A stretch of 64,000 nt of DNA from Neckera pumila (GCA_963969595.1 OZ018409.1:44839282-44903281), one strand, 5' to 3'; shown: positions 22,991-36,223, counted from the stretch's first letter. Made by a program: numbers and translations. The notes: generated by a model not told the origin, from the letters alone.

Positions 22991-24222
22991 TATCACAGTC
23001 TTGTAGGGGGCAAGGAGAGAAGGCTTTGCATTGACAAATGCTATGAGCAAGCAAGGAAATTTGAGTAGAATCTTATTTGAAGTGCAAATGACAAGTACTA
23101 TAAGGTTACAGATTTATGAAGTTGAGTTGTTTGGTAGCTCTAAACTGTAGGGGTGGAGGTTCTGCATTGATAAAAGCTACCTTGAAATTAAAAGTTTCTT
23201 CGTTTACTTGAAAAATGAACCAAAGCTATGGTCACAAAGTTTCTTGTAGTGTAGCTCCTTGATTTCAACTTTTCAACCAAACTCTTCATTTATGCACTCT
23301 TCATTTATGCATCATAGCATTATTCAAAAGTGGACTTGAATCCAACTTTTTTACGTTGTGAGAAACACTATCTAATTATAACAAGATTGTGAAATTTATT
23401 TACAACATGTAAACTAAATTTGACAAATTTGAATTCATATTTGCACTCAAAGACACCATATTACCTTAAGATGTTTGACCACCAACAAGACAAGGGGGAA
23501 GATTTGAACATTTCTCCAATACGATGTACAATTTGAAAATTGAAAAATGTGAATCAAATTGGATTAGATAGTACATGTCTTTTATTTGTTTTTCAAGAAG
23601 TTTCAGTAACTCCAAATGTTTCAATTTAAACAGTCCAAATTTCTCCCCCTTAACTTAACCCTATAAGGACAAAGAAGCCCATATTTGCCCTCATGTTTTT
23701 AGCAATTTTTAGTTAAAACACACATGCCCATGTTCGTATGTAATTAAAAATAATCAATAAACACATGATTCCATCTACGGTAAAAATTGTGTGTATTGTG
23801 AGTCAGTGAGATACTACCTAGTTATAAAATTCACATTGCAAAGTAGATGCCCCGATTTTGAGAGTTACAGCAATGGAGGAATATTTTTGGCTCCAACAAA
23901 TGATACCAAGATCATTGAAACTGCTGATTTGGAAAAGAGCAGTACAGTACCGCATTCCCCAATATCAGACATAGAGAACATGTCTCCATTTTATATCAGC
24001 TTCAATTTTCAATTAAATTAAACAGGAATTCTATCATCACCTCACACCAAATTGGATAACTTGACACATACCACACCAGACACCAAATCCTTTTGAAGAC
24101 TAATTCAATACGATTGGAACGAAACCGAAATCTTGCTAAACCCTAAACCTAGTTCCCAAGTCTTCAAAAGCTGTCGCTATAAATGAATAGCACCATTCGA
24201 TTTTTAATACAAGGAGCGAGTG
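22991..24222. other. Intergenic; right part is the 3' flank of the LysM-M23 gene
   Basis: No gene was recognised. The minus-strand LysM-M23 gene ends at 24223, so its 3' UTR lies just below that position. Confidence 0.4.
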
Positions 24223-27200
24223 TCACAAATGGATCCATTTCAAAGGGTCGAGTGCTTCTCCATTCTTGCGAACTGCACATCCAAAGAATTCAACACAGAA
24301 AACTGAACTTAATATCGTTCGTTGATTCTATTTACAAACAGGAACTCACAGAAGTTGAGTATTCATTGGAAGTTGGAAGTTGTAGTAAGCAGCAATTGAG
24401 GTGAACTACCCAACGATTTCAAATAGCCTCAAAAGTAACAGCATCAAAATTGCACACCTTCAAAATGCAGATGTGGGCCTGTCGCGCGTCCAGTTGCACC
24501 AACAGCTGCCACTTGCTGCCCTTTTACCACTTGCTGTAGGCAACACAAGCACACACCAAGAAGTCAATACCAGTGGCAACAGGAAATACAAATAGCATCA
24601 GATAGCCCCCAGAATATGGTAGGAACCCATTCCAGGGGCTTCCAGTCATTTTTTTTGTGTGGTTTGGATTATTAAAATGGAGTCTCTTTTGATGAATCTT
24701 ATCCTTGTTTTGGGAGCACTCGAATGCATTGATGTATGGATTATTTTGACACCATATGAAAGTTTTATGAACCGTTGAAGTTTGAAGTAGTAGTGTACCA
24801 ATCACTAGTAGTGTACAAATTTAGACTACCCTTAAACTGAGTATTGCAACTACAGTGTATCTCACGGATGCAACTTTAACTGGAATAGAACCTAGAAGTA
24901 TCTCATTTCTTACGAGTCACGTGTACGCATGACACTTGCATTGTAAAGGGGGGACTTCTCAACCCACCCAAATGCAATTCAACCTCACATGAAAGCTGCA
25001 GAATAAGCAAGAATTGATGGCTTAAATTCAAAGTCACTAGGTCTACCAAGAATGAATAGCACAGCAATGTCCATACCTGCCCCACCCGGGAATGAATAGC
25101 ACAGCAATGTCCATATCTTGTTACGAATCCCCCTTCATGCTGGATAGTCACCAAATATCCATAACTGAAAAGGCACCAGGGATGTCAGTTCAGAAGGGAT
25201 TGCAAAGATCAGGAATTACTGTAACTATGGAGAACACAGTTGTAGAACTTCAACCATATCTTTCAGGAGCTTGCCTGTGCTTGAACCAGAAGCAAAGCTA
25301 ACTTCACAACATCAATATGCCATCCGTTCCTCAAAATCTGGACTACATGTAAGATCCACAATAACTAAAACAGAAAGAATGACAATCTGACATGCATCAG
25401 GATGTCAATCAATAGTAACTGAGAAGCATGATAATTAGAATGATATCTCACCCGCCACTCCACCCAGCAAATGTTACCGTGCCTCTGTCAGCTGCCAAGA
25501 TTGGAGTTCCAGGATCCGCCGCTACATCAACGCCCTTAAAGAGGTACCCAAAAATCTAACCCTCAGTCTAGGTATAGTTCCAGTTTGAGCTGACATGGTG
25601 CATTAAGTTTCTCAAAGCACAAGAGAATTCACCAATATATTAAACGAGAGAGGAATGCCCCAAAACCGCATATCGTAGTGATACTGATCGTAGATTACAG
25701 TCCTCACAACCCTTGTCAGTACATAGAGAGAACTTTTGTGAGATGCTGAACTGTGCAATAAATAAAGAGCATTACTTACGTATGCAATTGGATTCCCAGG
25801 ATACAATTACCATTCTAATCCTGATACTCATAACATAAGGACCAATACTCCTCGATATTGAATACATAGCTAAAAATCTAAGAAGCACAAATCGTTTGAT
25901 CGACTTACCTCGTGAAAAGCACCCCAACGCCAGCCATAAGTACTGCTCACAAATCTGCATTCATTACCAACTTCAGTTCTTATAAACTTTTCTTGACGAC
26001 CGACAATATGCGACATCTCAGCACCGACATTCAGAAGCAATGAGAACAAGCCAGGTAAGACATCAAGATTCCTGACTCACATAACGTGCAGAGCTCAGTT
26101 ATATCATCGATAATCAAACGATTACTTCAAGGAAAAATTGAGCATATAAAATGTACGTAGTCATACCCCTCTGTGACAGGCGAACTGAACCGCATCCACT
26201 TATCTTGCACAAGCTGAAATCCCTTCCGTTTTCTTTTCCACCGCCCTGGTGCATTGATGTTCCAGGATCACAGGCAGGATTGTGAGGTCGATACACGCAA
26301 CCAGAGAAGGTAATGAATAGATGAACACATACGTAAGAATCATACAAACTAACACCCTATTTTTAGCTCTCCAACCCTTCAATAACACAGATCAAGATAA
26401 CATTCCTGAAACATTGAACAGAGTGGCTCCAGATCCTCATATAGTTCGCATGTCAAAGCTAATACGACTACAAAGGAGTGAGGTCTCAAAATGGATACTT
26501 AAGCCAAGTTGACATTAAACAGGTAAAACACCTTCAAGTTTTAAATTTCCAGATGTGAGTTGATGCTTGAGAGTCTGCTCTGGACCTCCAACTCCCAGCC
26601 CATATTGCAAACCAGAACGTTGTCTTGAAAAGAGCAGCCGGCCGGTGCGGCGTCGACCTGATCGAATCTCTGGAAGTTCCCTGGATGATAAGCCTGGAAC
26701 AAACAAAAATAATACTTCCTTTGTGCTCTCAGAGTCGACTTGCATAGATTACACTTGTTGAAAAAAATCTAGCAGTTGTAACCAAACAAGTACCTTCGGA
26801 CACAGCGAGAACGTCGCCCTCAAAAATATTCTTGTTCCGCAAGTTGTTCATCCTCTGCAATTCCTCTGAGCTAAGGCTGTACAGAAAATTGCCCAAGAAA
26901 AAGGTCAAGAACGCATTTAAAACACCACTTGCTAAAAGTTGAGTTCCAAAACTACCCATACATGTTATCACCAAATACTTGATATTACAAGGTTTACATC
27001 CAGCCAAACAATAAGAAGTAAAGATCTGCTCCTCACCCATGTTCAGAGGCAATATCGATCAAGGTATCTCCGTATTGAACGCGTACAGTTTCCAGACGGG
27101 GAATTGGATGGACCCTCTGAGACTTCTGAGGCCGAGGGCATGCACTCATCACAGGTTTGACAGACTTGAGAGGTTGCAAAGAATTTCCGGAATCACAGTC

Positions 27201-28441
27201 AATTAAAGTCTTCCGTTCTTGCAGAGTCGCCTTTCGACCAAGCACCGCGAGCTCTGCACTACGCCGATCTATCTTCAAAACACTGAGAAAGATCCCAACG
27301 ATTCATCAGATAAATACTAAGATCCCTTAATACCATGTTCCGTAACTTTCAAATCTGTAATCAACGACAAGTGAAAGTGGCTGACGAGAGTTTAATATTC
27401 CTAGAACTGATTACGAAAGATTGTACACGGAAGCAAGTGGACCCTGTTCCACGGTTCGATTAAGCCAAGAAAGAAAGGCACAAATAGAAAAAGCTGCCAC
27501 CAGTGTAAAAAAGAATTCCAGACACTCATCCCAAAATTCAGTTTGAAAAAAGGAACTGATCTATGAATGAACACATCTGAGAGATGTCTAACAAACCTGC
27601 CAGAGTAGATGACATCATCTTTCAAGTTGTTAAGTTTCTTCAACGCATTTACTGTTGTCCCATACTTCTCTGCTAGCCATGCAAGCGACTCTCCGTCGCC
27701 CACTCTGTGCTCCCGGTTATTATTACACAAGACTTGTCCTAAAAGGACAAGAGTTTTACTAAGACTCATAATCTCAGGCCTCAGCAAAAATGATCTTAAA
27801 GTATTTCTTGTTGAGAGCTCCCTGTGCACAGAGCTTGCTTTTACTCTTGAAACAGTCGTCCGACTAGTTGAAGGGGAGGTATAGCGGCTGCTATCGCGAG
27901 GTATCGATATCCGACTGCCCACCCGTAGACTATCAGGGTTCCTCAGACTAGGATTTGCACTCAAAAGAGTCCTGTCACACAAGGCACGCGTGTAGATTCT
28001 CAAGTTTAAGAACTGAAAACTCAAAAGTTCAAATAGCTCGGACATAATGCTCGAGATCAGCTCTCTTCTCGCAAGTCCACCTGAATCAAAAATAATCTAC
28101 AACTCTATAGCCACGCTCTAGTCAATCCAAGTAGTAGATGACTTCAAAAAACGTCTAGACCACAGGATGTAAACCTAACGGTTGTTAAATTTTCAGTTTT
28201 GTGTAAACTGAAGAGGACAAGAGCCGGATAAAGAACCAGTGGTATGTAATCGCACAATCAATGGTGTTCTGCTTTACCGAGTGCTTAAAAGACAACAAAT
28301 AGAAAACAAATGCAAGAAGCCAAGCAAGGGTGCACCGATTTACCTTAAGTCAACATTATGACGTCGTCCGATATCATAAAGCCAATCGCCTCGTTGCACT
28401 ATATGCTCGGTACATGATCCAACGGCAGTAGCGGAACTCAT
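24223..28441 (-). CDS. LysM-M23 (LytM-type) peptidoglycan endopeptidase, 11 exons
   Basis: Predicted zinc peptidase that cuts peptide cross-links of peptidoglycan, anchored by LysM sugar-binding domains. Exons: 28441-28344, 27971-27597, 27282-27037, 26876-26794, 26693-26532, 26245-26167, 25954-25909, 25534-25452, 25164-25077, 24533-24458, 24272-24223. All introns are GT-AG; the sum is 1386 nt, 461 residues, with every phase consistent. LysM1 is about 13-57 (HIVQRGDWLYDIG), LysM2 121-162 (HRVGDGESLAWLA), LysM3 224-265 (VRVQYGDTLIDIA). A basic linker follows. The M23 domain starts near 345 with SSTYGWRWG. Zinc ligands H362, D366 (FHEGVD) and H443 (HLHFE), plus catalytic H410 and H441, are all present. 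The end VRKNGEALDPLKWIHL is typical of M23. The start used is the first in-frame ATG; a targeting exon upstream is likely. The architecture is known from bacteria and cyanobacteria; a plastid peptidoglycan role is inferred. Confidence 0.9.
25051..25122 (-). repeat. Direct repeat spanning an exon end and its splice donor
   Basis: A 26-bp sequence starting TATGGACATTGCTG occurs at the end of the ninth LysM-M23 exon (about 25122-25097) and again immediately after the donor (about 25076-25051), 46 bp apart. The donor GTATGG is the beginning of the second copy, so a small tandem duplication has built or rebuilt the splice site. Confidence 0.75.
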
Positions 28442-29950
28442 AGCTGTCGAACTCAAAATATCAAAGTTTTCGCTTAACCGGCTCCTCGTCCCAATTGTGG
28501 GCCTGGACACCACGAAGATCCATGACTATGCAATCCTACTGCTGTCTGCAATTGCTTTCTGGGAAGGTTACAACACGTAGGAAAACTAAATGGATGCAGG
28601 AGTAGACTACAAGAGGATACACGAAGGATGAGTACTGAATAGACTACAATGACCTTGCGCTTGGTGGTGAACAAGGAAATTGACCACAGGCTCTCCATTA
28701 ACCCTTACATTTTCTTCAGTTTCTTACAAATTATGTGCTATTGAAGTGACAGTTGCCCAATACTCATGATAAGCAATAGATGTCGGGGTTTCAAAACAAT
28801 GTAGTTCTGTTGGATTCTGCACTAGTGTCCGAGCTTAACATGCTTTGTGAGAAATTCACGGTGTGGTCACGCATACCTGATCGTTTTCAACTCCAGCGAG
28901 CTTGGGAGACAGCCACTTGAACATCATCCTCTCGCATACACTCCCGAGATAGCTCTTCGTCTGTTATCTCAAGCTTCCCTGTTTGCACATCTGACCTCAC
29001 TCTTCTCTCTACAACAACCATAAGTATTAGTAACCGCAAATTCAAAATGAAGAGACGGAAAATCATACACAGGTTATTCTCCAGGATCAGTTAGCATATC
29101 AGTCCCGAAGACTCGACTGCCTGCCCACACGACACATCTCCTCGCCGAGGATATATACACGAAGACCTAATGCTTCTCCCTTCGAGGGCAGGACAACCCC
29201 TGCACAAAAGAGTTCTTCAAACGAGCATTCGCCCCGACATTGCACTGTTGTACTTTGCTTCTGACCCGAAAAGAGTCAGAGAATCAATACAGAAAATCTT
29301 TAAAGATCGTGACAAAACTCAATCCTAACGAGACATGAATCGACTTGCCCCCCGTTTCAGCGACTTTGAATCTAGGCACATTCACATGCTAATGCTACAA
29401 GAAGTTTCAAAGCTACAATATCTCACCACACTTGCAGCCCACACTACACTCAGGAGTCGCAAAAAGAGTAAATACAGGTGGAATACAAGGCACCCCTCCC
29501 AATGCAAGAACAACGCAAAAACCGTCAAGAGACCACACTCCTCCCTATTCGTTCCACAAATCGCACCACGAATCCAAAATTAAATCTACAGTCTCCAAGA
29601 ATAAGCAATAAAAGCCACAAACGAGAAGAAACTGAGCTGACCAAAGCAATGCACGACGGATTGGCCCCAAATTGTAGCTCCAGAGCGCTCAAGGCAGCAC
29701 CATTTTGGGCAATCAAAAGCTTAAACGACGCCCACGTGAAAAACTCGCATTCACAACGAGACTGACGCGGCGAGTACGTTACGAAGCAGGGGTGCAGTGC
29801 AATGCTGGTGGCAGAGAGATGGCAACGAAGCTCATCTCTCCGACGACTAGGCAACGACGCTCCTGGCTCGGCTGTCCATCTCCGAAATTAGGGTTTCAAT
29901 TCAAACGCTCCGTTCAAAACGCTTCCCGTAAACACCGAGGTTTTAGGGTG
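28442..29950 (-). promoter_or_regulatory. Unresolved 5' region of the LysM-M23 gene
   Basis: This is GC-richer than intergenic DNA. On the minus strand, 28698-28474 is an open reading starting MESLWSISLFTTKRK, rich in Ser/Leu/Lys and poor in acidic residues, like an organelle-targeting peptide. It is one frame off the LysM reading and would need an intron. Another exon-like piece at about 29005-28895 reads GKLEITDEELSRECMRED between an AG acceptor and a GTATGC donor, but has a stop before the donor. A telo-box (AAACCCTAATTT, minus strand, about 29888-29900) marks the likely promoter/leader end. Confidence 0.4.
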
Positions 29951-30945
29951 TTCATTTGGATGTCTACCTTTGCCATTTTGGGGGTACCGTGGCGTTCACA
30001 ACAAGTTTGATGACAAGGTGGAGTGTAAATTGGGGGGAATTAAGGGCTTTAAGGTGGCTGACCCATTTCCTACCACCCCTAATTTCCAACCTATAAACTA
30101 CTCCCTTTGCGACCATAGACTGTTTAGTTGAGGCGCACTTCAAAGAGTAGTTGTGGAGCATTATGATTTGCTAAGAGGCTCTCAATATTGCAACCAATGT
30201 GTGGTTAGAAATAGAAAGGTCTATATCACCATTATAAGTTGAAGAAAATCTTTTATTTAAAAGTTCATAGTAATTACAATTTCTGTAATAAAATTTTGGA
30301 AAAATATGCAATCCTTCTAAACCATGTTTCTGTACACGAAAAAATAATTCCGCACTCAAAAACCTGCTCTCCAAATATGCGCAATTGCTTAAGTGGTTAG
30401 AAATGGGTTAATTGCCTTACTCCTAAATTTTTATTACACCATAAGTTTTTTGAAATTGTGTACACTTTTTGGCAATGTTCACATACCTCTTTATCTAAAT
30501 AACATCAAATTAGTCATAAAGAAAAGATATCTCTTAAAGATTCAAGAATTGCTTTCGATGAATAGAAACATATTAAGATGAAACAACCTGAAGCACTTTG
30601 TTGATTGTTTGAATCAATTATAGATGTCATAGTGCTTAGCAGGGCTTTTTTTTTCATTTTTTGAGAAGTGCCATAGTGGCGATATAAAATTTTGTAGTGG
30701 TGCTTCAAATTTCAACATTCATCCATATCAGATAGAAAATATACATATCACATGTCTATAATTGGTTTTCATCTACAATCTAGCGATTTCATCCAATTAC
30801 TTTTTTTACTTTGAGTTTTTTTTGGCGAATTCATCCAAACTTTTTGTCATTTTTTGTACCATTTTTTAGCCAGACTATTTTTTCTAGTGCAATCTGGCAC
30901 CAGAAAGCCAACAAAAAAAAGCCCTGGTGCTTAGGGTTTAATCCT
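29951..30945. other. Intergenic, nothing recognised
   Basis: No feature was supported beyond a return to AT-rich composition. Confidence 0.4.
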
Positions 30946-31870
30946 TTAACCCCTAAAGTTTCTTGACTATATTTTCAACAAAAAGTTTCAAAACTGCCAT
31001 TTCTAATACAAATACCAAATTTTAGGAAAAAAATAAATTGAACACATGTAATCACAGGATCTTGTAGCACGCTAGTTTGAAAAGATGTGGAAAAAATTTC
31101 AGAAATTTCCACCGTGTAAATTGCAAGATAATAGCGTTTGAATTGGCAAAAATCCTTTTTTTGGCCTTGTGAAAAAATAGGAAAGCTGCACCTAACAAAG
31201 TCACATTTGTATGAAAAAATGTCCAAAATGGTGGTGCTTCTTTGAAGTCATTTTTCAAGGCAAGTTGGCTACATGCTTGAAAAATTTCAGGTCATTTAGA
31301 ATTGCACAATGTATATGGAAAAAATAGTAAGTAGAAAGAAGTAGAGAATGATTCAAAATACTAAATTGTTGAGAATTTATTTATAGAATTGAAAAATGCC
31401 AATCCCAATGGTTGTAATGTTGTAATGAACAATTGAACCCTATGGTTTTATTTTTTTCAAAATACATTAAAGATTGAGGACTTCAAAGTTTATTTTAGAA
31501 TAGAAAATTTATAACTGCCCAAAAACTAAAACTACTCATAACTTTCATCTCATTAATAAAAATGGAATGATTCAAAGTTCTCTACCTATACATAAATCTA
31601 AAAGACCAATTTCAATTTTTTACTTTTGAATTTTTTTTATTTTTTCTGATATGCTCGGGCTACCCAAGTTGAGAATCAAACTACATATCAAGCAATAATC
31701 TTTTAATCAAGAAATCAAAAGTTATGAAAATTGTTGGGCCTTGAAGTAATTCTTTGTCCCCATGTTGTGTGAAAATTTCAAATTAAAAAAATTAAAAAAA
31801 ATCCATTTGTGGTGAGCTGTCCAAAATCGCTATGTCGCCAAAAAATGCAACTTGGTTCCTTAGGGGTTAA
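30946..31870. mobile_element. TTAA-flanked element, family B (copy B1)
   Basis: The element 30950-31866 (917 bp) lies between TTAA copies. It begins CCCCTAAAGTTTCTTGACTA and ends GGTTCCTTAGGGG. Its family-specific interior includes CAAAACTGCCATTTCTA, GGCTACATGCTTGAAAA and CCCAATGGTTGTAATG. It is non-coding. Confidence 0.8.
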
Positions 31871-33428
31871 TACTTGAATGTTTTTTTAAATAAATAGAAT
31901 GCTTTTATTTATACTGTTGTATATATATATATATTATTTATTTTCAGTCATCAAATTGGTCATCAAATTGATCATCAAATAAGGTTATTATTTAAAGGCT
32001 CAAACATTACTTTGAATGAAAACTTATTTGAATAAAACATCTTGTCGACATGCTTTATTTATCATCCAATATATGGACTTCAAAGTATTAAAGGTTAATG
32101 TTTAAAGCATGGACAAATATTTATATACTATTGTATATGATATTTTTAATTTTTTTGAAGTTAGCATTAAAATGAAAGATGTTTAACATGAACTTTAGAA
32201 TTCATTTCTTTCATCTATTTTCAAAAATATTGGTAGCTTTTTGTTAGATTAGATTGGGAAGGATTTCTCTTCAATGGTTTATTAAAAATACAATTCATAT
32301 TATATATTTTACACTTAAATTTTGACCATAATTTTCTAAATTTATAAATTTGTCCAAAAGATCTAATATGAACATTGAATTTTTCTATTATTTACATTCA
32401 TATTATTAAAATTTTATATATGTAATGGAATTTTTAACAAGGAAAACAATTAGACCTTTGATTGGTTTTTATTTTTCTTCATAAAATATTGTAGAGGTTT
32501 TTAAACAACCATTAGCATTTTATGATGGAAATAATTTCCTTGTACATTTAACAATACCGTATCCATCACTAATTTCTTAGAAGCTTCTAATTAGATGAAT
32601 ATTAATTTTGAAGAGGACAAATGCTATATATATGTATCATTGGGCATTAAGGAATTAAGAAGAGTTGAAAATATAACCCTCATAAGGTCCAGCATTCCTT
32701 TGTTGAGTACATTCACACCAAGAGGATAGAGTATTAAACTGAAAAGGTCACAATTTGAAATTCAATGTAAGTACTTGCATCAAGAGACAAATTTTCATTT
32801 AATTCTATACAACGCATATAAGGGGCAAGTGGATTTTATTTTAAAGCTAGAATAAGACACATATTATTTCAAGGGTTAAAATCTTCAAAATACTTAGATG
32901 GTAGATGGTATTGGTTGTCAAATCTTCAAAATAATCAAATAATCAAATAATCAAACAATCAAATGACAAAAAAGGGAGAAAAAAGGTAAAGTATTTTAAT
33001 CTCTCTATTTCATCCTTTGAAGCTCACATTTTTCCCCGTTGTTGTGCAAAATTTTCTATTATGAGAACAATATTTATTCTCATATGATTAATTAATATTC
33101 TAAAATTTCTTTAACTACTAAAGGACTAAGGAGACCACTTTGGGAGAATTGTGTTCTTTTTATGAATAAAAAAAACTCTATTGGCTCTATATTTTGGAAT
33201 TATTTTTGACTTGTAATTTTAGGTTAATTCCTAATCATATAATCTTTGTAAGAAGCATTATTTCAAGTCATTCTAATAAATATTACAAAGTTCTAATGAC
33301 CTTTTTGATTTCTATGCAAAATCAAAGCAACTAAAATCATACTTTAAAAGATATCAAAAACTTTGCTTGATACTATAGATCATTGACAACTATATAATTA
33401 CACAATTAGATTGAAACCATTAGATGAG
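31871..33428. other. Very AT-rich intergenic, nothing recognised
   Basis: It contains short TCAAAT(A/C)A runs near 31950-31990 and 32920-32965. No gene was found. Confidence 0.4.
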
Positions 33429-33697
33429 ATTCGGGGGTCTTGGAGGGCCGTTTTAGGCTCGTTCTCCGATTTGACCAGATTCAGTGAACGCCGGTACGGG
33501 CGTGTCAGAATTTTTTTTTTCAAAAAATAAATAAAAATTTATCAAAATATCATTTTAAGCAAAAAAAATTCAAAAAATGATGTGGCAGTGGCCGTGCCAC
33601 GTCAGCCAGCTGCTGCAGCTGCGTTCCCGCAGTCTGGGAACGCAATAGAATGCTAGGGAATTTGAGGCCCTCCAAGATCCCCAAGTCTCATCTAATG
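33429..33697. mobile_element. MITE of the ATTAGA...TCTAAT family
   Basis: The ends are inverted: ATTAGATGAGATTCGGGGG, and on the right CCCCAAGTCTCATCTAAT. GGAGGGCC lies inside each end. A GC-rich centre contains GTTCCCGCAG, shared with 6668-6955. The flanks GATTGAAAC and GATTCAATT may be a decayed 9-bp target duplication. Confidence 0.65.
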
Positions 33698-35089
33698 ATT
33701 CAATTTCAACTAATGAAATTAAAGTTAAGAAAAATAATTTTGTAGACAATGAAGGTATGAAGTTGTTTTTTGAATTATTTTTTGAACTTCCAAACAAAAA
33801 TTTAAATACAAGATATGTACTGTTTTCTAGAACATTTTCATTAAGACACTGATCTTGCAAAAAATATTATGCATAAAACAGGCATGTTGTGCATTTGAGT
33901 ATATAGGATAATTCAAAGAAAGTTATATACTTCATATCTTCAAAATTATCAATTGAAGGATTATAATTAGGAATCATTCTTTAAAATTGTTTGATACACA
34001 TAAACATCTTAATATAGTTGCCATTAGTAGATTTATATTCCAATGAAAATCCATTTCATTTATATTGCATGTAAAAGGCCTATCATGTAATACCATCTCC
34101 ATTCTAACATCTAGTATTATAATGCCACTACCATGTCAAAAATTCATAATATAAAACCATCTAAATAATCAGTCTTACAATGAATTCAAAACTTTATGAT
34201 ACATTGTTGAAAAAGAAGAATGGCTTAAGGTTTGAAATTATAGATCACTTAAATCAATCCAAAAACAATGAAAGGTCTATGGTGTACCAAATCCTCTATA
34301 ATAAAGACGGCATGGATTGAAGGTGTCATACATATTTCTAATCCCTTAGTTACAACAAATAGGAGATAGAGTGCGAGGGCCAAACATATGCCTAGTCTTA
34401 TATAGTAAATATGATGGAGTGAAGGAGATGGACAATATTCAATTTCTAAATACATTTTGTATTAAATTTAGCGTGCAAATTAGTCTATGACTTTATTATA
34501 AAACTTTATAAGCCACTCAATATTATTAATAGGAGCAAGAAGCCCAATTTTTTATACATGTAGGGAAGTAGGAGGTATAACAATCAGTATACGATATATA
34601 ACGGCCTAATTATGAAAATGAACTTTCCAACTACATGTTGAATTTAAAACTTTAATTTAACTTCCCACCTTTTCTTTTCATTAAATATATTTTGAAGGAA
34701 ATGGTTTCACTATAAGTAAACAAGGTTTGATATTTTGTAACAACAAAATCATTCCTTTTGACTTGTCGAAATAAAGCTCTTATGCCATAATTTTGCTTGC
34801 TTAAAAAAATCAAGACCTCCACTATCATTTCGTCACAAACGTATAGGACTTAAATGGTAAAAAATAGCTCCCGAGATACGTTTTCAAATGGACAAGAATG
34901 CGTGTTCTTTCTACCTCCAAGTCTTTCAAACCAAAAATATAAAACATGCAAAAAATAACTATTCCATAACAAAAAGTTTAGGATTTAAAAAAAAAAATAG
35001 AGTTAGATTTTTTTGTAATTTTCACATTTTTGAATTAACGTGCTGCCATAAGCTTTGGTGGATGATTCATTGATGGATGGACTGTTTCA
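33698..35089. other. AT-rich intergenic, nothing recognised
   Basis: No supported feature was found. Confidence 0.4.
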
Positions 35090-35650
35090 TTCTTAAAATG
35101 TATACTAGTGAGTTCATATTGTTTGGAGATAAATATCTCAGATAGTAAATTTGTATAGTGGAGTTAGACCTCAACTTGCTCATGACAAGGATTAGTAAAC
35201 AAAATAATGCATTAGAGTTAGACAACTCCTAAACGCCCAAAAGTGAATATTTATAGATGGTATATTTGTGCACTAGTCAAAGCACTAAACTCAGTCAATT
35301 CCCAAGTGCATTAGAATGTGCATAGGAGTTAGACAACTCCAATTGGATGATCCAGACTTAGTGAAGATATAAACTCTTATATAGCAAAGTATGACTAAGA
35401 CTTTTACTTTAGCAGATGGTTCACAAATAGAAACAAAAAAATAGAAAAGAAGTCTTAGTTTGTTATTCTATAAATTGATAGTCTTCTATTATTGATAATC
35501 TTTTATTATATAAGACAAAGGTTGAGGTGAGGAAAAATCATTTGAGATGTATGTCTCTTTAGATCAAAAAGTTCAAGCTTTGTATGAAAATCTTGTTTTG
35601 TTAATCTATTTTGCATTCTTATGTGAAATCAACTGTAGTTTGAGGTTTAA
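35090..35650. repeat. Repeat K, possible solo LTR (copy 1)
   Basis: It matches, in inverted orientation, the sequence at about 56500-56740 and 57690-57900. Features are repeated GAGTT(A/G)GACAACTCC-type palindromes in one half and a TATATAAGACAAAGG promoter-like block in the other, as in LTR U3 and R regions. LTR boundaries and target duplication were not established. Confidence 0.4.
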
Positions 35651-35863
35651 TTAGTAGATACGAGTTGTGGAAGGCTTGTAACACCAACATTTCAAAGGTA
35701 TAAAGATACTAACAAAACTTTCCAAAACTTATTCCACAATTAGCTCCATTTTTATTAAATCTGACTTTCCTAGACTCTATTGTTTAAAGAGTAAAGAACC
35801 TTGAACTGGACTTTGCAGGGCGGAAAAACTACTTCATTGGAATTTTGCTTGTACCATATAACC

Positions 35864-36223
35864 ATGGCCACACCACCAAGCTTTGTTGATGTTAACAGCG
35901 AGGACATGAATGCCTCTCTTTGGGGAGAGCTGCAAAATTTCATTGACCTCTCCATGATCTATGCCAAGCTCCCCTTAGCGCCGTTCTTTCGCCTGCGCCA
36001 AGTCTGTAAGGAGTGGAATTGCCTGGCTTCCAATCGCCTGTTTCTAAAACAAAAGTTCAAACACTACAGTATAGAAGCCCTGTTTTTTATGATATTAGCT
36101 GAAAACATCAAAATCTGGTCAAAGAACAGGACGAAGTTGGAGAAGCTTCAACCATGGAGAAGCTTCGGGCTGATCAAATGGCCAGGGAGGACCGACCCCT
36201 CTATTGCCCCATCAGAAGGGTAA
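35864..36223 (+). pseudogene. F-box protein N-terminus, cut short by a MITE
   Basis: An ATG in good context (accATGGcc, 35864) opens 119 residues. Residues about 18-63 form a plant F-box: LWGELQNFIDLSMIYAKLPL, then FFRLRQVCKEWNCL and NRLFLKQ. F-box proteins bind SKP1 in SCF ubiquitin ligases and normally continue for 300-400 residues with kelch or other repeats. Here the reading enters the Mutator-like MITE at 36180, and its last 14 codons and stop are MITE sequence. No C-terminal domain was recognised beyond the MITE. It is probably a pseudogene; a short F-box-only protein remains possible. Confidence 0.7.

Noticed and set aside
29335..30010. Overlapping readings of 80-110 residues on both strands
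   Set aside because: No domain resemblance; the area fits better as the 5' leader and promoter of the LysM-M23 gene.
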